This document shows, in pieces, positions 51,087-59,200 of a DNA stretch of 64,000 bases. Positions within the stretch are counted from its first letter, which is position 1. The number at the start of each line of letters is the position of its first letter. This DNA is from Bacillus_BD sp050389805 (GTDB lineage Bacteria > Bacillota > Bacilli > Bacillales > Cytobacillaceae), in assembly GCF_050389805.1 (NCBI RefSeq), contig NZ_CP130945.1, forward strand, positions 2,976,001-3,040,000, in the 5' to 3' direction. A program made the translations under genes and the position numbers. The notes under the pieces are model-generated. The model saw nothing but the letters and a program-made list of their open reading frames with translations. It ran no database searches and had not been told where the DNA came from.

Positions 51087-51644
51087 ATGCTTAAAAAGCG
51101 GGATTTGAACGAATGCCACGAATTATTTGATTTAATGACGCACCCGGACGTCTTCCCTTTCGTCCGTCATAAAACAAATTCATACGAAGAGTTTTTATTT
51201 ATCACGAAGCAATTAATTGAAGCTGAGGAACGAGGGGAATTAATTTCTCGTACGATTTTAGATGAATGGGGTTCACCCATTGGCACCATAAGCTTATACG
51301 ATATACAGGAAAACGCAGGGTTTTTAGGAACCTGGATTGGGAAACCTTATCATGGAAAAGGATATAATAAGCTGGCAAAAGATGCTTTTTTTCAAGAAAT
51401 TTTCTATGAACTTGGAATTGAAACGGTATTTATGCGTATCCGCACAGAAAATATTCGTTCTCAAAAAGCTGCTGAAAAACTTCCTTATATTATTGATGCT
51501 AGTGCGTCAAGAAAATCCCTATTTGATCAATTAAATGCCCAAGGAACTATGTTTAAACTCTATGAAATTCCAAAGGATTTGTACACATTGCATACATTAA
51601 GAACGGGTATTTCGGCAGAAACGTCTCAACCTTTAGAAGCTTGA
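51087..51644 (+). CDS. GNAT-family (RimJ/RimL-like) acetyltransferase
   Basis: 185 residues from ATG 51087 (MLKKRDLNECHELFDLMTHP), behind AAGGAGG with an eight-base spacer; the ATG at 51051 is in frame but lacks a site. The acetyl-CoA motif reads LGTWIGKPYHGKGYNKLAKDA near 78-98 and the protein resembles RimJ/RimL N-acetyltransferases, including a conserved N-terminal DLNECHELF helix. The acceptor is unknown. The long structured leader suggests regulation. Confidence 0.85.
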   Translation: MLKKRDLNECHELFDLMTHPDVFPFVRHKTNSYEEFLFITKQLIEAEERGELISRTILDEWGSPIGTISLYDIQENAGFLGTWIGKPYHGKGYNKLAKDAFFQEIFYELGIETVFMRIRTENIRSQKAAEKLPYIIDASASRKSLFDQLNAQGTMFKLYEIPKDLYTLHTLRTGISAETSQPLEA

Positions 51645-51647
51645 GGC

Positions 51648-51681
51648 AAAAGACTAACCATTAAATGGTTAGTCTTTTTTT
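51648..51681 (+). terminator. Terminator of the acetyltransferase gene
   Basis: AAAAGACTAACC and GGTTAGTCTTTT form a 12-base stem with T-run. Confidence 0.88.
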
Positions 51682-51792
51682 AATGTTATGGTCCAGACCG
51701 ATCTTTTCTTGCATATACTAGGTAAAAATAATGATATGTTTTGGCTAGGGACCATTGTCAGAAACAAATCTCTAGGAAAGGATGAATATACA

Positions 51793-52296
51793 ATGTTTCC
51801 GTGGAACTTCTTTCCTTTTTCGAAGGAAACTCAAGCAAAGATGCAACAAATGAAGCCAGATGAAATTAATCAGTTTGTTCAAAAACTCATGAGTAACATG
51901 TTCAAATCTCCTTTTCCCCAACAAATGGGCATGAATCAAGAAGAGTTCATGGCAAACTTCCATCCATTTCAAACGTCCAATGAGCCAGAAAACCGTGAAA
52001 CAGAAAAGCGAGATTCTGAACTTCAATATTCAGTTTTTGAAACACATGATGAGATTTTTATTCGAGTTGCTATCCAATCAGAGGAATGGCTAACAGTACT
52101 TAGAATTACTCATACTTCCCATTTACTCATTCTTGAACATATCCCCAACTATGATGATACGCACAAAATTACATTGCCCGCACTAGTAAAGAAAAAAGGA
52201 ACTACCGCACGGTATAAAGATGGAGTGTTAGAGATAAAGATTCCAAAAAGTATAGATCTTCAGTTTTCTGAAATAGACATTACCGACATGAAATAA
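51793..52296 (+). CDS. Hsp20/alpha-crystallin-type small protein
   Basis: 167 residues from ATG 51793 (MFPWNFFPFSKETQAKMQQM), behind AGGAAAGGATG; an in-frame Met at 51688 is far upstream. The C-terminal 90 residues form a small-heat-shock-like domain ending in RYKDGVLEIKIPKS. The N-terminal part is Phe/Met/Gln-rich. Related Bacillus proteins are spore-associated or chaperones. The region 51700-51730 contains CATATACTA, a possible sporulation sigma element, unproven. Confidence 0.7.
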   Translation: MFPWNFFPFSKETQAKMQQMKPDEINQFVQKLMSNMFKSPFPQQMGMNQEEFMANFHPFQTSNEPENRETEKRDSELQYSVFETHDEIFIRVAIQSEEWLTVLRITHTSHLLILEHIPNYDDTHKITLPALVKKKGTTARYKDGVLEIKIPKSIDLQFSEIDITDMK

Positions 52297-52487
52297 CATC
52301 TAGAGTGTTCATTATAAAAATCTTAAGATTTAATCATCCAAAAGAACCATTTATCACATCCGATATTTAATACAATTTAACTAAATAATTACAATTTTAA
52401 TATAAAACGGTATATACACTATAGGTATATTGTATTATTATAATGATAGTAAAATTCATACTATTCAAACGAAAGGCAGGAGATGTA

Positions 52488-52895
52488 ATGGGTGCACGTT
52501 ATTTGAAAATTGCTGGGGTGTACTTTGCTATTGCAGTTATGCTAGGGCTTGTTATGGGCATTACTCATAATTTTGCTTTTACATCCGTACATGCGCATTT
52601 AAATTTACTTGGCTGGGTTTCCATGGCTCTATTTGGACTTATCTATTTATATTTCCCAATGGCCAGCAAGACCAAATTAGCCAATGCTCATTTTTGGATG
52701 CATAATATCGGACTGCCAGTCATGCAAGGAGCGCTTTTCTTACAAATCTTAACGGGGAACACAGCTTTAACACTCGGCATTGTGATTGGCTCAATCGTAC
52801 TTATTCTCGGTACCTTTTTATTTGTAATTAATCTATTTAGGCAAATAAGCTCCAATCAAACGGTTGAACCACCAAAAAATGATGTGACATTTTAA
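52488..52895 (+). CDS. Small cytochrome-oxidase-subunit-I-like membrane protein
   Basis: 135 residues from ATG 52488 (MGARYLKIAGVYFAIAVM) behind GGAGATG; the preceding in-frame Met at 52443 lacks a site. Four hydrophobic helices; the segment HAHLNLLGWVSMALFGLIYL (about residues 35-54) matches the heme-binding helix of COX1/NorB-type oxidases. The family is a short single-domain relative, not an oxidase by itself. It is convergent with a FixH-like lipoprotein, so a role in heme/copper biology is possible. Inference. Confidence 0.7.
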   Translation: MGARYLKIAGVYFAIAVMLGLVMGITHNFAFTSVHAHLNLLGWVSMALFGLIYLYFPMASKTKLANAHFWMHNIGLPVMQGALFLQILTGNTALTLGIVIGSIVLILGTFLFVINLFRQISSNQTVEPPKNDVTF

Positions 52896-52901
52896 AAAAT
52901 A

Positions 52902-52936
52902 AGGGAGAATGGATAAAAGTCCATTCTCCCTTTCTA
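52902..52936. terminator. Bidirectional terminator
   Basis: GGGAGAATGGA and TCCATTCTCCC form an 11-base stem between convergent genes. Confidence 0.85.
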
Positions 52937-53362
52937 TTACTCTTCAGGCACACTTGCTTGTCCAATAACAAATTCCTCTTTTGGCATATTGTGCATGTTT
53001 TCGGCTGTCACGTGGGCGATAATATAATACGTTCCCTCTTCATCAAAGCTTTTTTCTAATTCATATATCCCATTCTCTTTATGTTCGATCTCAATTTTTT
53101 CGTGGTTATCGTCTTGAGCACGCCAGATTTCAAATACAACTTCATCTGCACCCGTTACTGGCTTTTCCCCGTATGTCACTTTGGCTTGAAATAGTACTGG
53201 TTCGTTTTTCTGACCATTCTGTAAATCAACTGTTAATTGTACATCTAGAAAAGCTGGCATCGTTTCTTCATTAGCGACTTCTTTTGGTTGAGAACAAGCA
53301 GCTAACAAGCCTATGCCTATAAATAACAGAAAAATGAAAATTCTCCCTAGCCTTTTCCCCAT
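52937..53362 (-). CDS. FixH/YtkA-like lipoprotein
   Basis: 141 residues. The signal peptide ends in lipobox LAAC (Cys23). The soluble domain has the FixH/YtkA features: VTYGEKPVTGADEVVFEIW, then a DDNHEKIEIEHKENGIYELE strand pair and YYIIAHVTAENMHNMPKEE near the end, with His/Met residues that could bind copper. ATG behind AAGGGGG. The neighbouring oxidase-like gene is convergent. Confidence 0.8.
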   Translation of the reverse strand: MGKRLGRIFIFLLFIGIGLLAACSQPKEVANEETMPAFLDVQLTVDLQNGQKNEPVLFQAKVTYGEKPVTGADEVVFEIWRAQDDNHEKIEIEHKENGIYELEKSFDEEGTYYIIAHVTAENMHNMPKEEFVIGQASVPEE

Positions 53363-53520
53363 GTAAATATGCCCCCTTGATAAATGTAAAAGATAATAAA
53401 GTTACTACTATTCTTACATAAAGGCTTACAATGTTGCAAAATATATACTTAAAAATCATGGGTTTGTTAAAGGGAAATGTTGATTTTATACTACTGTTAA
53501 TTGTAATAGAAGGTACGAAA

Positions 53521-53624
53521 ACTCCTGAGGAATAGGATACCGGCAAGAGACCGTAGACAAGAAGTGTCATAGTGGCTCGGGCGAAGTTGAGCGGGAAGCA
53601 AAATGCCTAAAAAGAAAATCGACA
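53521..53624. repeat. Degenerate Bacillaceae intergenic repeat, copy B
   Basis: Begins ACTCCTGAGGAATAGGA and ends in GCCTAAAAAG with GAAAATCGACAACC, resembling the recurring Bacillus element that starts ACTCCTGCGGGA and ends GGAGCGGAAATCAACAACC. The middle is GC-richer than its surroundings. Confidence 0.5.
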
Positions 53625-53666
53625 ACCCAGTTAACAGAGCCAAAATCATAGAAAGAAGGAATTTGC

Positions 53667-53909
53667 ATGACAACACCTTATCGTTGCCCTAACTGCAAAA
53701 CAAATAAATCACGTTTTAACTTAATTAAACAAATTCCACAATCTGTAAAACTAGATCCGAATACAGGAACAGTACTTGAGGAATATTCACAGGATAACTT
53801 AAGTCCTTTTCATATGGCCTATAAAGGTCCAGACCTTAAAGTACAATGTGGGACCTGTGGATTAATCGAAGATGAAAAAACGTTCATAAAGTTTGGTGAG
53901 ATGGCGTAA
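53667..53909 (+). CDS. Small zinc-ribbon protein
   Basis: 80 residues, with CPNC at residue 8 and CGTCG near 61: four cysteines for one zinc. The middle has no recognisable domain. ATG behind AAGAAGGA. It is convergent with the COG0523 metallochaperone gene. I recall similar uncharacterised Bacillus proteins. Confidence 0.7.
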   Translation: MTTPYRCPNCKTNKSRFNLIKQIPQSVKLDPNTGTVLEEYSQDNLSPFHMAYKGPDLKVQCGTCGLIEDEKTFIKFGEMA

Positions 53910-53942
53910 AAGATTAAACATTTTCCTTTTTTTATCCTGATT

Positions 53943-53972
53943 AAGGTGCCAACTTTTGGCACCTTTCTTTTA
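53943..53972. terminator. Bidirectional terminator
   Basis: AAGGTGCCA and TGGCACCTT pair; the stem overlaps the stop of the minus-strand gene. Confidence 0.8.
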
Positions 53973-54887
53973 AGATTTACCTTCTAACTTCGAAAGTTGA
54001 TTTTCGATATCCTTCCAATTTATCCCATCCCCAATCATAACAAGATTAAGGGGCATATTCATATATTCCTTCATATAAATAGGCATCCCATAGGTGTATT
54101 GAAAAAGATATGGATAGGACGACTCAGAAAATTTAATATAGCCTTTCATCCGATAGATGGTATCAGGCATGTTTTTTAAAAACATTTCAAAAGCCGTCTG
54201 ATCAATATGATGATCAAACGTATAAACAAATGACCGCAAATCTAGTTCATGGTGTGTATGCTGATATGTAGCCGTCAACTCTTCATTAAAACCAAGATTA
54301 CGAACTTCTTTAATGGGTACCTTTGAATACATAGTTAAAATAATCGTTGCATATGGATTCAGCATTTGGATCTCTACATTCAGTTTTGCTAATTCTTCCT
54401 CCAAACAGCGATCCGTTTTATTGATTAATATAAGGTTGGAATACTTCACCTGTTCAATGAGCAATTGTTGAATTTGCGGACTTAAATTTCTCCGCTCTAA
54501 CCACTGTTTTCCATCAATGACTGTAATAATTCCTTTGAAATTTAATCTATTGGCAAAAAGGGGGGATACAACCCCATCTAATACTTCTACAGGGTGAGCA
54601 GCTCCTGTTGCCTCAATATAGATTACATCAGGTTTTGATTCCATTAATAAACCTTGTATTTGCGATTCCAATTTATCTTGAATACTACAGCAAATACAGC
54701 CGTCTAACAATTCCTTCAATGGAACATCTTCTGATACTGCATCTGAATCAATTGAAACACTTCCAAGTTCATTCATGAGTACGGCCACTTTTCGACCGGC
54801 AAGTTTCTCCTCCTGTAACAAATGCTTTAATAAAGTTGTTTTCCCGCTTCCAAGAAATCCAGAAAGTAGATACACCTCAGTTTTCAT
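53970..54887 (-). CDS. COG0523 GTPase metallochaperone (CobW/ZagA-like)
   Basis: 305 residues from ATG 54887 (MKTEVYLLSGFLGSGKTTLL), behind GGAGGG; an in-frame Met at 54938 is upstream. Walker A GSGKTT, the metal-binding CICC motif in DGCICCSIQDKLESQ near 70, and the GTPase NKTD motif (INKTDRCLEEE near 155). The C-terminal half is the CobW_C domain. Members deliver Zn2+ or other metals to target enzymes; the metal is not determined here. Confidence 0.88.
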   Translation of the reverse strand: MKTEVYLLSGFLGSGKTTLLKHLLQEEKLAGRKVAVLMNELGSVSIDSDAVSEDVPLKELLDGCICCSIQDKLESQIQGLLMESKPDVIYIEATGAAHPVEVLDGVVSPLFANRLNFKGIITVIDGKQWLERRNLSPQIQQLLIEQVKYSNLILINKTDRCLEEELAKLNVEIQMLNPYATIILTMYSKVPIKEVRNLGFNEELTATYQHTHHELDLRSFVYTFDHHIDQTAFEMFLKNMPDTIYRMKGYIKFSESSYPYLFQYTYGMPIYMKEYMNMPLNLVMIGDGINWKDIENQLSKLEGKS

Positions 54888-54916
54888 TACTAGAACCCTC
54901 CATTCAAATATCACTT

Positions 54917-54991
54917 TAAAAAGAAAAGTGCCAAACACTTCCTGAATAGAACCTTCGAGAGGATCTATTCAGAGAATAGTGCTAGCACTTT
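54917..54991 (-). terminator. Terminator of the Ctp protease gene
   Basis: On the minus strand AAAGTGC...GCACTTT enclose CTGAATAGA/TCTATTCAG, a two-part hairpin followed by TTTCTTTTT. Confidence 0.7.
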
Positions 54992-54996
54992 ACTCA

Positions 54997-56505
54997 TTAC
55001 TCTTTCTCAATTTCCATTTGTTCCTTTAATACTTCAACGGCTTTTTGTAGCTGAGTGTCATTACTTTGAATCAAATTCCGTAAACTCTCCATTAATTTCA
55101 TCGTAGAATCACCGGTAAGAATTCCAGTAACTTCTAAATTAACACTAGCTTGAAAATCTTTAACTGCTTGTTCTGTCCCATCATCGTAAAAACCATCTTC
55201 ACGACCCGGATCAAATCCTACAGCTTTTAACATCTTTTGAGCTGTTTGAACCTCGACAGATGACGAAGAATGTTTTAATTCAGTATCTGGATTGATCATT
55301 GTTAAAGTTGCATACTCAGGTAGAGATACTTGGACATCTGGGGTAATACCTTTTTCATGAATCCAGTTTCCATCAGGGGTTAGCCATTTTTCTGTTGTAA
55401 ATTTTAAATTAGAGCCATCTTTAAAATTTTGTGCCCTTTGGACGGTTCCCTTCCCAAATGTCTTTTCACCAACAAGAGGAATGTTTCCGGATTCCTTAAA
55501 TGCACCCGCTAAGATTTCTGAAGCACTCGCGCTTCCTTGATCTACCAGAACCACCAGTGGAACATCTGGATTTTGACTACTATTAGAAGATTTAATTTCT
55601 TGTCGATTTCCTTCACGGTCTTCAACTTGTAAAATCATTGAGTTATTAGGCAAGAAAAGACTAGCTATTTCAATTGCTCGGTCAAGCAATCCACCTGGAT
55701 TTTGACGTAAATCCAAGACCATTCCTTTCATCCCCTGACTCTTTAATTCATTTAATGCTTCTACCAATTCTTCTGTGGTATTTTCAGAGAATGACGTTAC
55801 TTGTACCTTTGCAATTCCATTTTCAGCATCGATCATTTCACCATATACGGTTTCAATTGGAATCGTGTCCCGAACGATCGACACATCCATCGAGCCAGAA
55901 ACGCCTGGTCTTTCAATCGTTAACGTAACTGTAGTTCCTTTCTCCCCACGAATTAATAAAACCGCTTCAGTTGCGCTCATGCCTTGAATACTTTTTCCAT
56001 CGACACTTATGACTTTATCATTGGGTCTAAGTCCGGCTTTTTCAGCTGGTGACTCTTTAATTGGTGAAACAATTTGTATGTATCCATCTAGCTCTTGGAT
56101 TTCGGCCCCAATGCCTTCAAACGAAGAAGAAATACTTTCATTAAAGCTCTTAGCTTCCCTTGTATCCATATAATCTGAATACGGATCATTAAGAGCTTGT
56201 ACCATTCCATTGATGGCGCCGTTTATAAGCTCTTCCTCTTCAATCTCTTCATAATAATTCGCTTTTAATGTATCAAAGGTTGAATATAACTTAGTAAATT
56301 CACTTCTATCTGTCCCTACTGATACAGCCTGTTCATCTCCAAAAGCCAGAGCAAATGTTGTAATCCCGGCTGATAAAAAGACCATTAAAAATAATAGCAT
56401 GATAAAATGAAATTTTTTCATGCGAATAAAACCGGATTTTTGGTCCTCCGTTTCATGATTAACCTGTTCATTGTCCAAGGCATTTTCACCACTTTCAATC
56501 ATCAA
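54997..56505 (-). CDS. C-terminal processing peptidase, S41 family (CtpA/CtpB-like)
   Basis: 502 residues. A cytosolic N-tail (about 1-28), a membrane helix (about 31-55), a PDZ domain (about 130-210; GIGAEIQELDGYIQIVSPI, GLRPNDKVISVDG), an S41 core with catalytic Ser in DQGSASASEILAGAF and Lys in GEKTFGKGTVQ, and a C-terminal peptidoglycan-binding-like domain (GREDGFYDDGTEQAVKDFQ). Similar to Bacillus CtpB. It trims extracytoplasmic proteins. The start at 56505 is not supported by an obvious ribosome binding site; a downstream TTG is possible. Confidence 0.9.
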   Translation of the reverse strand: MMIESGENALDNEQVNHETEDQKSGFIRMKKFHFIMLLFLMVFLSAGITTFALAFGDEQAVSVGTDRSEFTKLYSTFDTLKANYYEEIEEEELINGAINGMVQALNDPYSDYMDTREAKSFNESISSSFEGIGAEIQELDGYIQIVSPIKESPAEKAGLRPNDKVISVDGKSIQGMSATEAVLLIRGEKGTTVTLTIERPGVSGSMDVSIVRDTIPIETVYGEMIDAENGIAKVQVTSFSENTTEELVEALNELKSQGMKGMVLDLRQNPGGLLDRAIEIASLFLPNNSMILQVEDREGNRQEIKSSNSSQNPDVPLVVLVDQGSASASEILAGAFKESGNIPLVGEKTFGKGTVQRAQNFKDGSNLKFTTEKWLTPDGNWIHEKGITPDVQVSLPEYATLTMINPDTELKHSSSSVEVQTAQKMLKAVGFDPGREDGFYDDGTEQAVKDFQASVNLEVTGILTGDSTMKLMESLRNLIQSNDTQLQKAVEVLKEQMEIEKE

Positions 56506-56530
56506 ATTCGACCGCCGAATTTGCGCTCAG

Positions 56531-56558
56531 ATTTTTATCGAGCTCGCTCGATAAAAAT
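56531..56558. repeat. Near-perfect 28-bp palindrome
   Basis: ATTTTTATCGAG and CTCGATAAAAAT are inverted with a four-base centre, upstream of the Ctp gene. Could be a bidirectional AT-rich hairpin. Confidence 0.55.
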
Positions 56559-56592
56559 ACCTTTAAAAATCGCAAGGCTCGACGGCTGCTTC

Positions 56593-56687
56593 ACTTCATT
56601 TAGCTGGGTTTTGCACCCATACTTAAACTGTAATCTTTTGGCTTCATCCCTTAACATTAGAATGAAAGGACTTCTGCTAAATGAAGT
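56593..56687. repeat. 95-bp element with 12-bp terminal inverted repeats
   Basis: ACTTCATTTAGC at 56593-56604 and GCTAAATGAAGT at 56676-56687 are perfect inverted copies. The interior has no ORF. It may be a small miniature element or a chance dyad. Confidence 0.4.
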
Positions 56688-56798
56688 TAACTAAACATTT
56701 CTTAATGATTAGAATACCATTTTCACTATTATTTCACAAAGAAAATAACATGGTGATGCTTCTCTAAGATAAAAACTGGACAAAAGATTGTCCAGAGC

Positions 56799-57599
56799 TT
56801 AGATTTTCTTCACGATATTAAAGTACTCTTCTAATGTTAATTGGTGCTCGTACATCTCAGAAGCGATGTCAACTCCTACATAACGATAATGCCACGGCTC
56901 ATAATTATAGCCTGTAATAGTTTCCATTCCTTTTGGATAACGGAGGATATACCCATATTTATGAGCATTTTCCATTAACCATTTACCCTCATCTGTTTCA
57001 CCAAATTGTTCATTCAATCGAAAGTTTGCACTTTCACTTGAAATGTCCATAGCTAAACCCGTTTGATGTTCGCTTCTACCAGGATATGCAACGATTTTTA
57101 TGGTTTCTTCTTCACCTATCCGGTTTACATGTTCATTGTAATTAGCCTCTTGACGATCATATGAGCGATAGCCAGAAATCGCATATAGCTGGAATCCATC
57201 GTTCGCTGCAGCTTCAAACATTTTTTCAATGGCGGCAGCAGCTTCTTGCCGCAAATAACTTTTCTCTACATCTTGATTCCCAAATGAAAAAGCAACATTT
57301 GGACGCACTAAATCCTCTGGTTCATATTCCTCTGATAGAGTATACACTTTATTTACTAAAATAAGTAAATTATCAGGATTTTGAATCACATTTTTTCCAT
57401 CGACTTGAATGATTTCATTAAAATAGCTAGCATCTAATGTTAACTCAGGTTCTGTTGGCTCTTGAGGATGGAAATTCTCGGATGTGCGACTTTCTTCATT
57501 AGGCGTTGCTTGATTCATTTCGGTTGGAGGATTAAAATAATCAAATTGACAACCTGCAAGTAAGATCATGGTGCTTACTGCTATTACTGCTTTCCTCAT
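56799..57599 (-). CDS. D-alanyl-D-alanine carboxypeptidase (VanY/M15 family) lipoprotein
   Basis: 266 residues from ATG 57599 (MRKAVIAVSTMILLAGC), behind AGGTGG; an in-frame Met at 57620 is upstream. Lipobox LAGC with Cys17. The M15 catalytic core (about 110-255) has SGYRSYDRQEANY, the zinc motif SEHQTGLAMDIS and EPWHYRYVG with its histidine. It trims the terminal D-Ala from peptidoglycan at the membrane surface. No resistance island is nearby, so a housekeeping wall function is likely. Confidence 0.9.
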   Translation of the reverse strand: MRKAVIAVSTMILLAGCQFDYFNPPTEMNQATPNEESRTSENFHPQEPTEPELTLDASYFNEIIQVDGKNVIQNPDNLLILVNKVYTLSEEYEPEDLVRPNVAFSFGNQDVEKSYLRQEAAAAIEKMFEAAANDGFQLYAISGYRSYDRQEANYNEHVNRIGEEETIKIVAYPGRSEHQTGLAMDISSESANFRLNEQFGETDEGKWLMENAHKYGYILRYPKGMETITGYNYEPWHYRYVGVDIASEMYEHQLTLEEYFNIVKKI

Positions 57600-57656
57600 T
57601 AAAAACGATCCACCTACCAATTAATTCTAAATTTGCCATACACATAAGTTCGTAAA

Positions 57657-57688
57657 AAAAGAGAGCATTTTCGCCCTCTTTATTTTGT
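57657..57688 (-). terminator. Terminator of deoD remnant
   Basis: On the minus strand AAAGAGGGC and GCTCTCTTT followed by T-run. Confidence 0.75.
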
Positions 57689-58365
57689 TACTCTTTGATT
57701 GATGAGTCAAGGGCCACTTGAATCATATCATTAAAGGTTAGCTGCATTTCCACTGCTGACGTACTTCTCCAGTTAAAATAGGGTCACTAACTGTTAAAAA
57801 CGCTAAGGCTTTTCGACTAAATTTTGATGCTAAAGTAAATAGGGCTGCAGCCTCCATTTCAATTGCCAAAATCCCATATTGTGCCCATTTTTCCAATTCT
57901 CGATTGTTATTATTAAATAAATCTGCTGTTCAAACATTTCCTACTTTTAAGTTTAATCCCTTTTCTAAACCAGTATCATAGGCATTTTTCAATAAATCAA
58001 TGTTAACGGTTGGAGTATAATCCATTCCACCGAAGGTTTTTCTGTTTATCTGTGAGTCTGTTGATGCACTCATAGATAAAATAACATCACGGACCTTGAC
58101 TTCTTTTTGGATTGCTCCACATGTACCCACAAGAATTAAATTTTGCACATTATAGCTTTGCATCAATTCGGTAATATATATCGGAATAGATGGAACCCCC
58201 ATACCAGTCCCTTGAACGGAAATTCGCTTTCCTTTGTATGTACCTTTCAATCCAAACATATTTCGAATTTCAATGTTTCGGCAATATATTTGGCGCAGAG
58301 TGATCTCCTGGTAAAAGCACAGTTTATGCGTTTTGTCCTTCTTTAGCTCCAATATGGATACTCAT
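57688..58365 (-). pseudogene. deoD: Inactivated purine nucleoside phosphorylase
   Basis: Reads as DeoD over its whole length only with frame changes. Start MSIHIGAKEGQ at ATG 58365 behind AAGGAGG, then TAA at codon 14 (GQNA-stop), frame disruption, then MFGLKGTYKGKRISVQGTG and MGVPSIPIYI, GTCGAIQKEVKVRDVILSMS, a TGA after LKVGNV near 57930, then TADLFNNNNRELEKWAQYG, EMEAAALFTLASKF, and a frameshift in the C-terminal TGE region before LTFNDMIQVALDSSI. At least four lesions, so it cannot make an active enzyme. Its terminator and site are intact, suggesting recent loss. Confidence 0.88.
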
Positions 58366-58458
58366 AGTATAGCCTCCTTAAATGTCATGTAATCAATATA
58401 CTATAAATTTAAAAGTACTTTTAATGTCGCATGAAGAGCTATATATGGGGCAAAACTA

Positions 58459-58491
58459 TTGAATGCAGGTTCTTATTGAATCTGCATTCAA
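58459..58491 (+). promoter_or_regulatory. Perfect 10-bp hairpin in the leader of the small gene at 58515
   Basis: TTGAATGCAG and CTGCATTCAA pair with a 13-base loop, 24 bp before the ATG. No T-run. Confidence 0.5.
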
Positions 58492-58514
58492 TTTGGAAAT
58501 ACGAGGAGGACATT

Positions 58515-58649
58515 ATGGGTAAAAAGAATCGTAATCGAATTAACTCACCTAAGAAGAATAATCACATCCCTAAAGAAGCCATTATTGCGGAACAAGAAGC
58601 ACATGGAAAAGAATTTAGCGCAACTGGCGGAAGAAAAAATAACCAATAA
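58515..58649 (+). CDS. Small basic hydrophilic protein (44 aa)
   Basis: 44 residues from ATG 58515 (MGKKNRNRINSPKKNNHIPK) behind GAGGAGG; basic and Asn-rich, no membrane span or cysteines. It resembles small Bacillus spore proteins in style, but I cannot place it. In-frame codons upstream to 58431 lack a start site. Confidence 0.65.
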   Translation: MGKKNRNRINSPKKNNHIPKEAIIAEQEAHGKEFSATGGRKNNQ

Positions 58650-58689
58650 TAATATTAAAAATGGAAGTTTAGATACTAGACATTAATAA

Positions 58690-58753
58690 AGGTGCCTGAC
58701 CAAATAGTCAAAAAACTAGATTAATCTAGTTTGACTGTATAGGTCAAGCACCT
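58690..58753. repeat. REP-like palindromic repeat, copy 2 (divergent)
   Basis: AGGTGC, TGACC and GTCAAA are mirrored by TTGAC, GGTCA and GCACCT in a long hairpin with centre ACTAGATTAATCTAGT. It shares the GGTGCCTG edge with the copies at 17005 and 59201. It lies just after a small gene and beside yodL. Confidence 0.65.
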
Positions 58754-58761
58754 ACATAAGT

Positions 58762-59070
58762 TTAAACCACATGTATTCGATTAATTTTTTCCCACCCACC
58801 TGGTTTTAATTGATAATAATATTGTCCTTTTCGTCCTTCATCAATAAATAAGATATCTCCTGTTCCAATGAAACGACCTTTAAAATCTTCTGGTATCAGT
58901 TCTTTTATATTGAATTGGGAGAACACTTCATCCAGGCAATCACTATGTGACATCCCTTCGACTTGTAGTCGGTATACTTGTTGATAGCCCTTTTTTTGTC
59001 TAAAAATAGGTGTCTGAAAAATGGTTACGTCATATGCTTTTTTACGGGTTCGTATAAATTCCAACAACAT
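58762..59070 (-). CDS. yodL: YodL-like protein
   Basis: 102 residues. YDVTIFQTPIFRQKKGYQQV (residues 13-32) and FKGRFIGTGDILFIDEGRKG (about 65-84) match the Bacillus YodL pattern as I recall it, including the C-terminal YYYQLKPGGWEKI. Overproduction of YodL affects cell shape in Bacillus subtilis; the normal role is unclear. It sits in the same neighbourhood as yozD, yodN and yozE, as in that species. GGGAGG precedes the ATG by 11 bases. Confidence 0.82.
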   Translation of the reverse strand: MLLEFIRTRKKAYDVTIFQTPIFRQKKGYQQVYRLQVEGMSHSDCLDEVFSQFNIKELIPEDFKGRFIGTGDILFIDEGRKGQYYYQLKPGGWEKINRIHVV

Positions 59071-59200
59071 TCGTTTCGCTTTCCTCCCTTAACATTTCAT
59101 CAAAATTTGACCTTGTTTACATATTAGAGAAGAAGCACCCCGAATCCTTCAAAGAATTTGTTCTATTTTTGTCGAAAAATATTTCAAGGTGACTATTTCA

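Noticed and set aside
57930..57945. deoD TGA as a second selenocysteine codon
   Set aside because: Several other stops and frameshifts break the gene, and the position is usually Phe in this family, not Cys.
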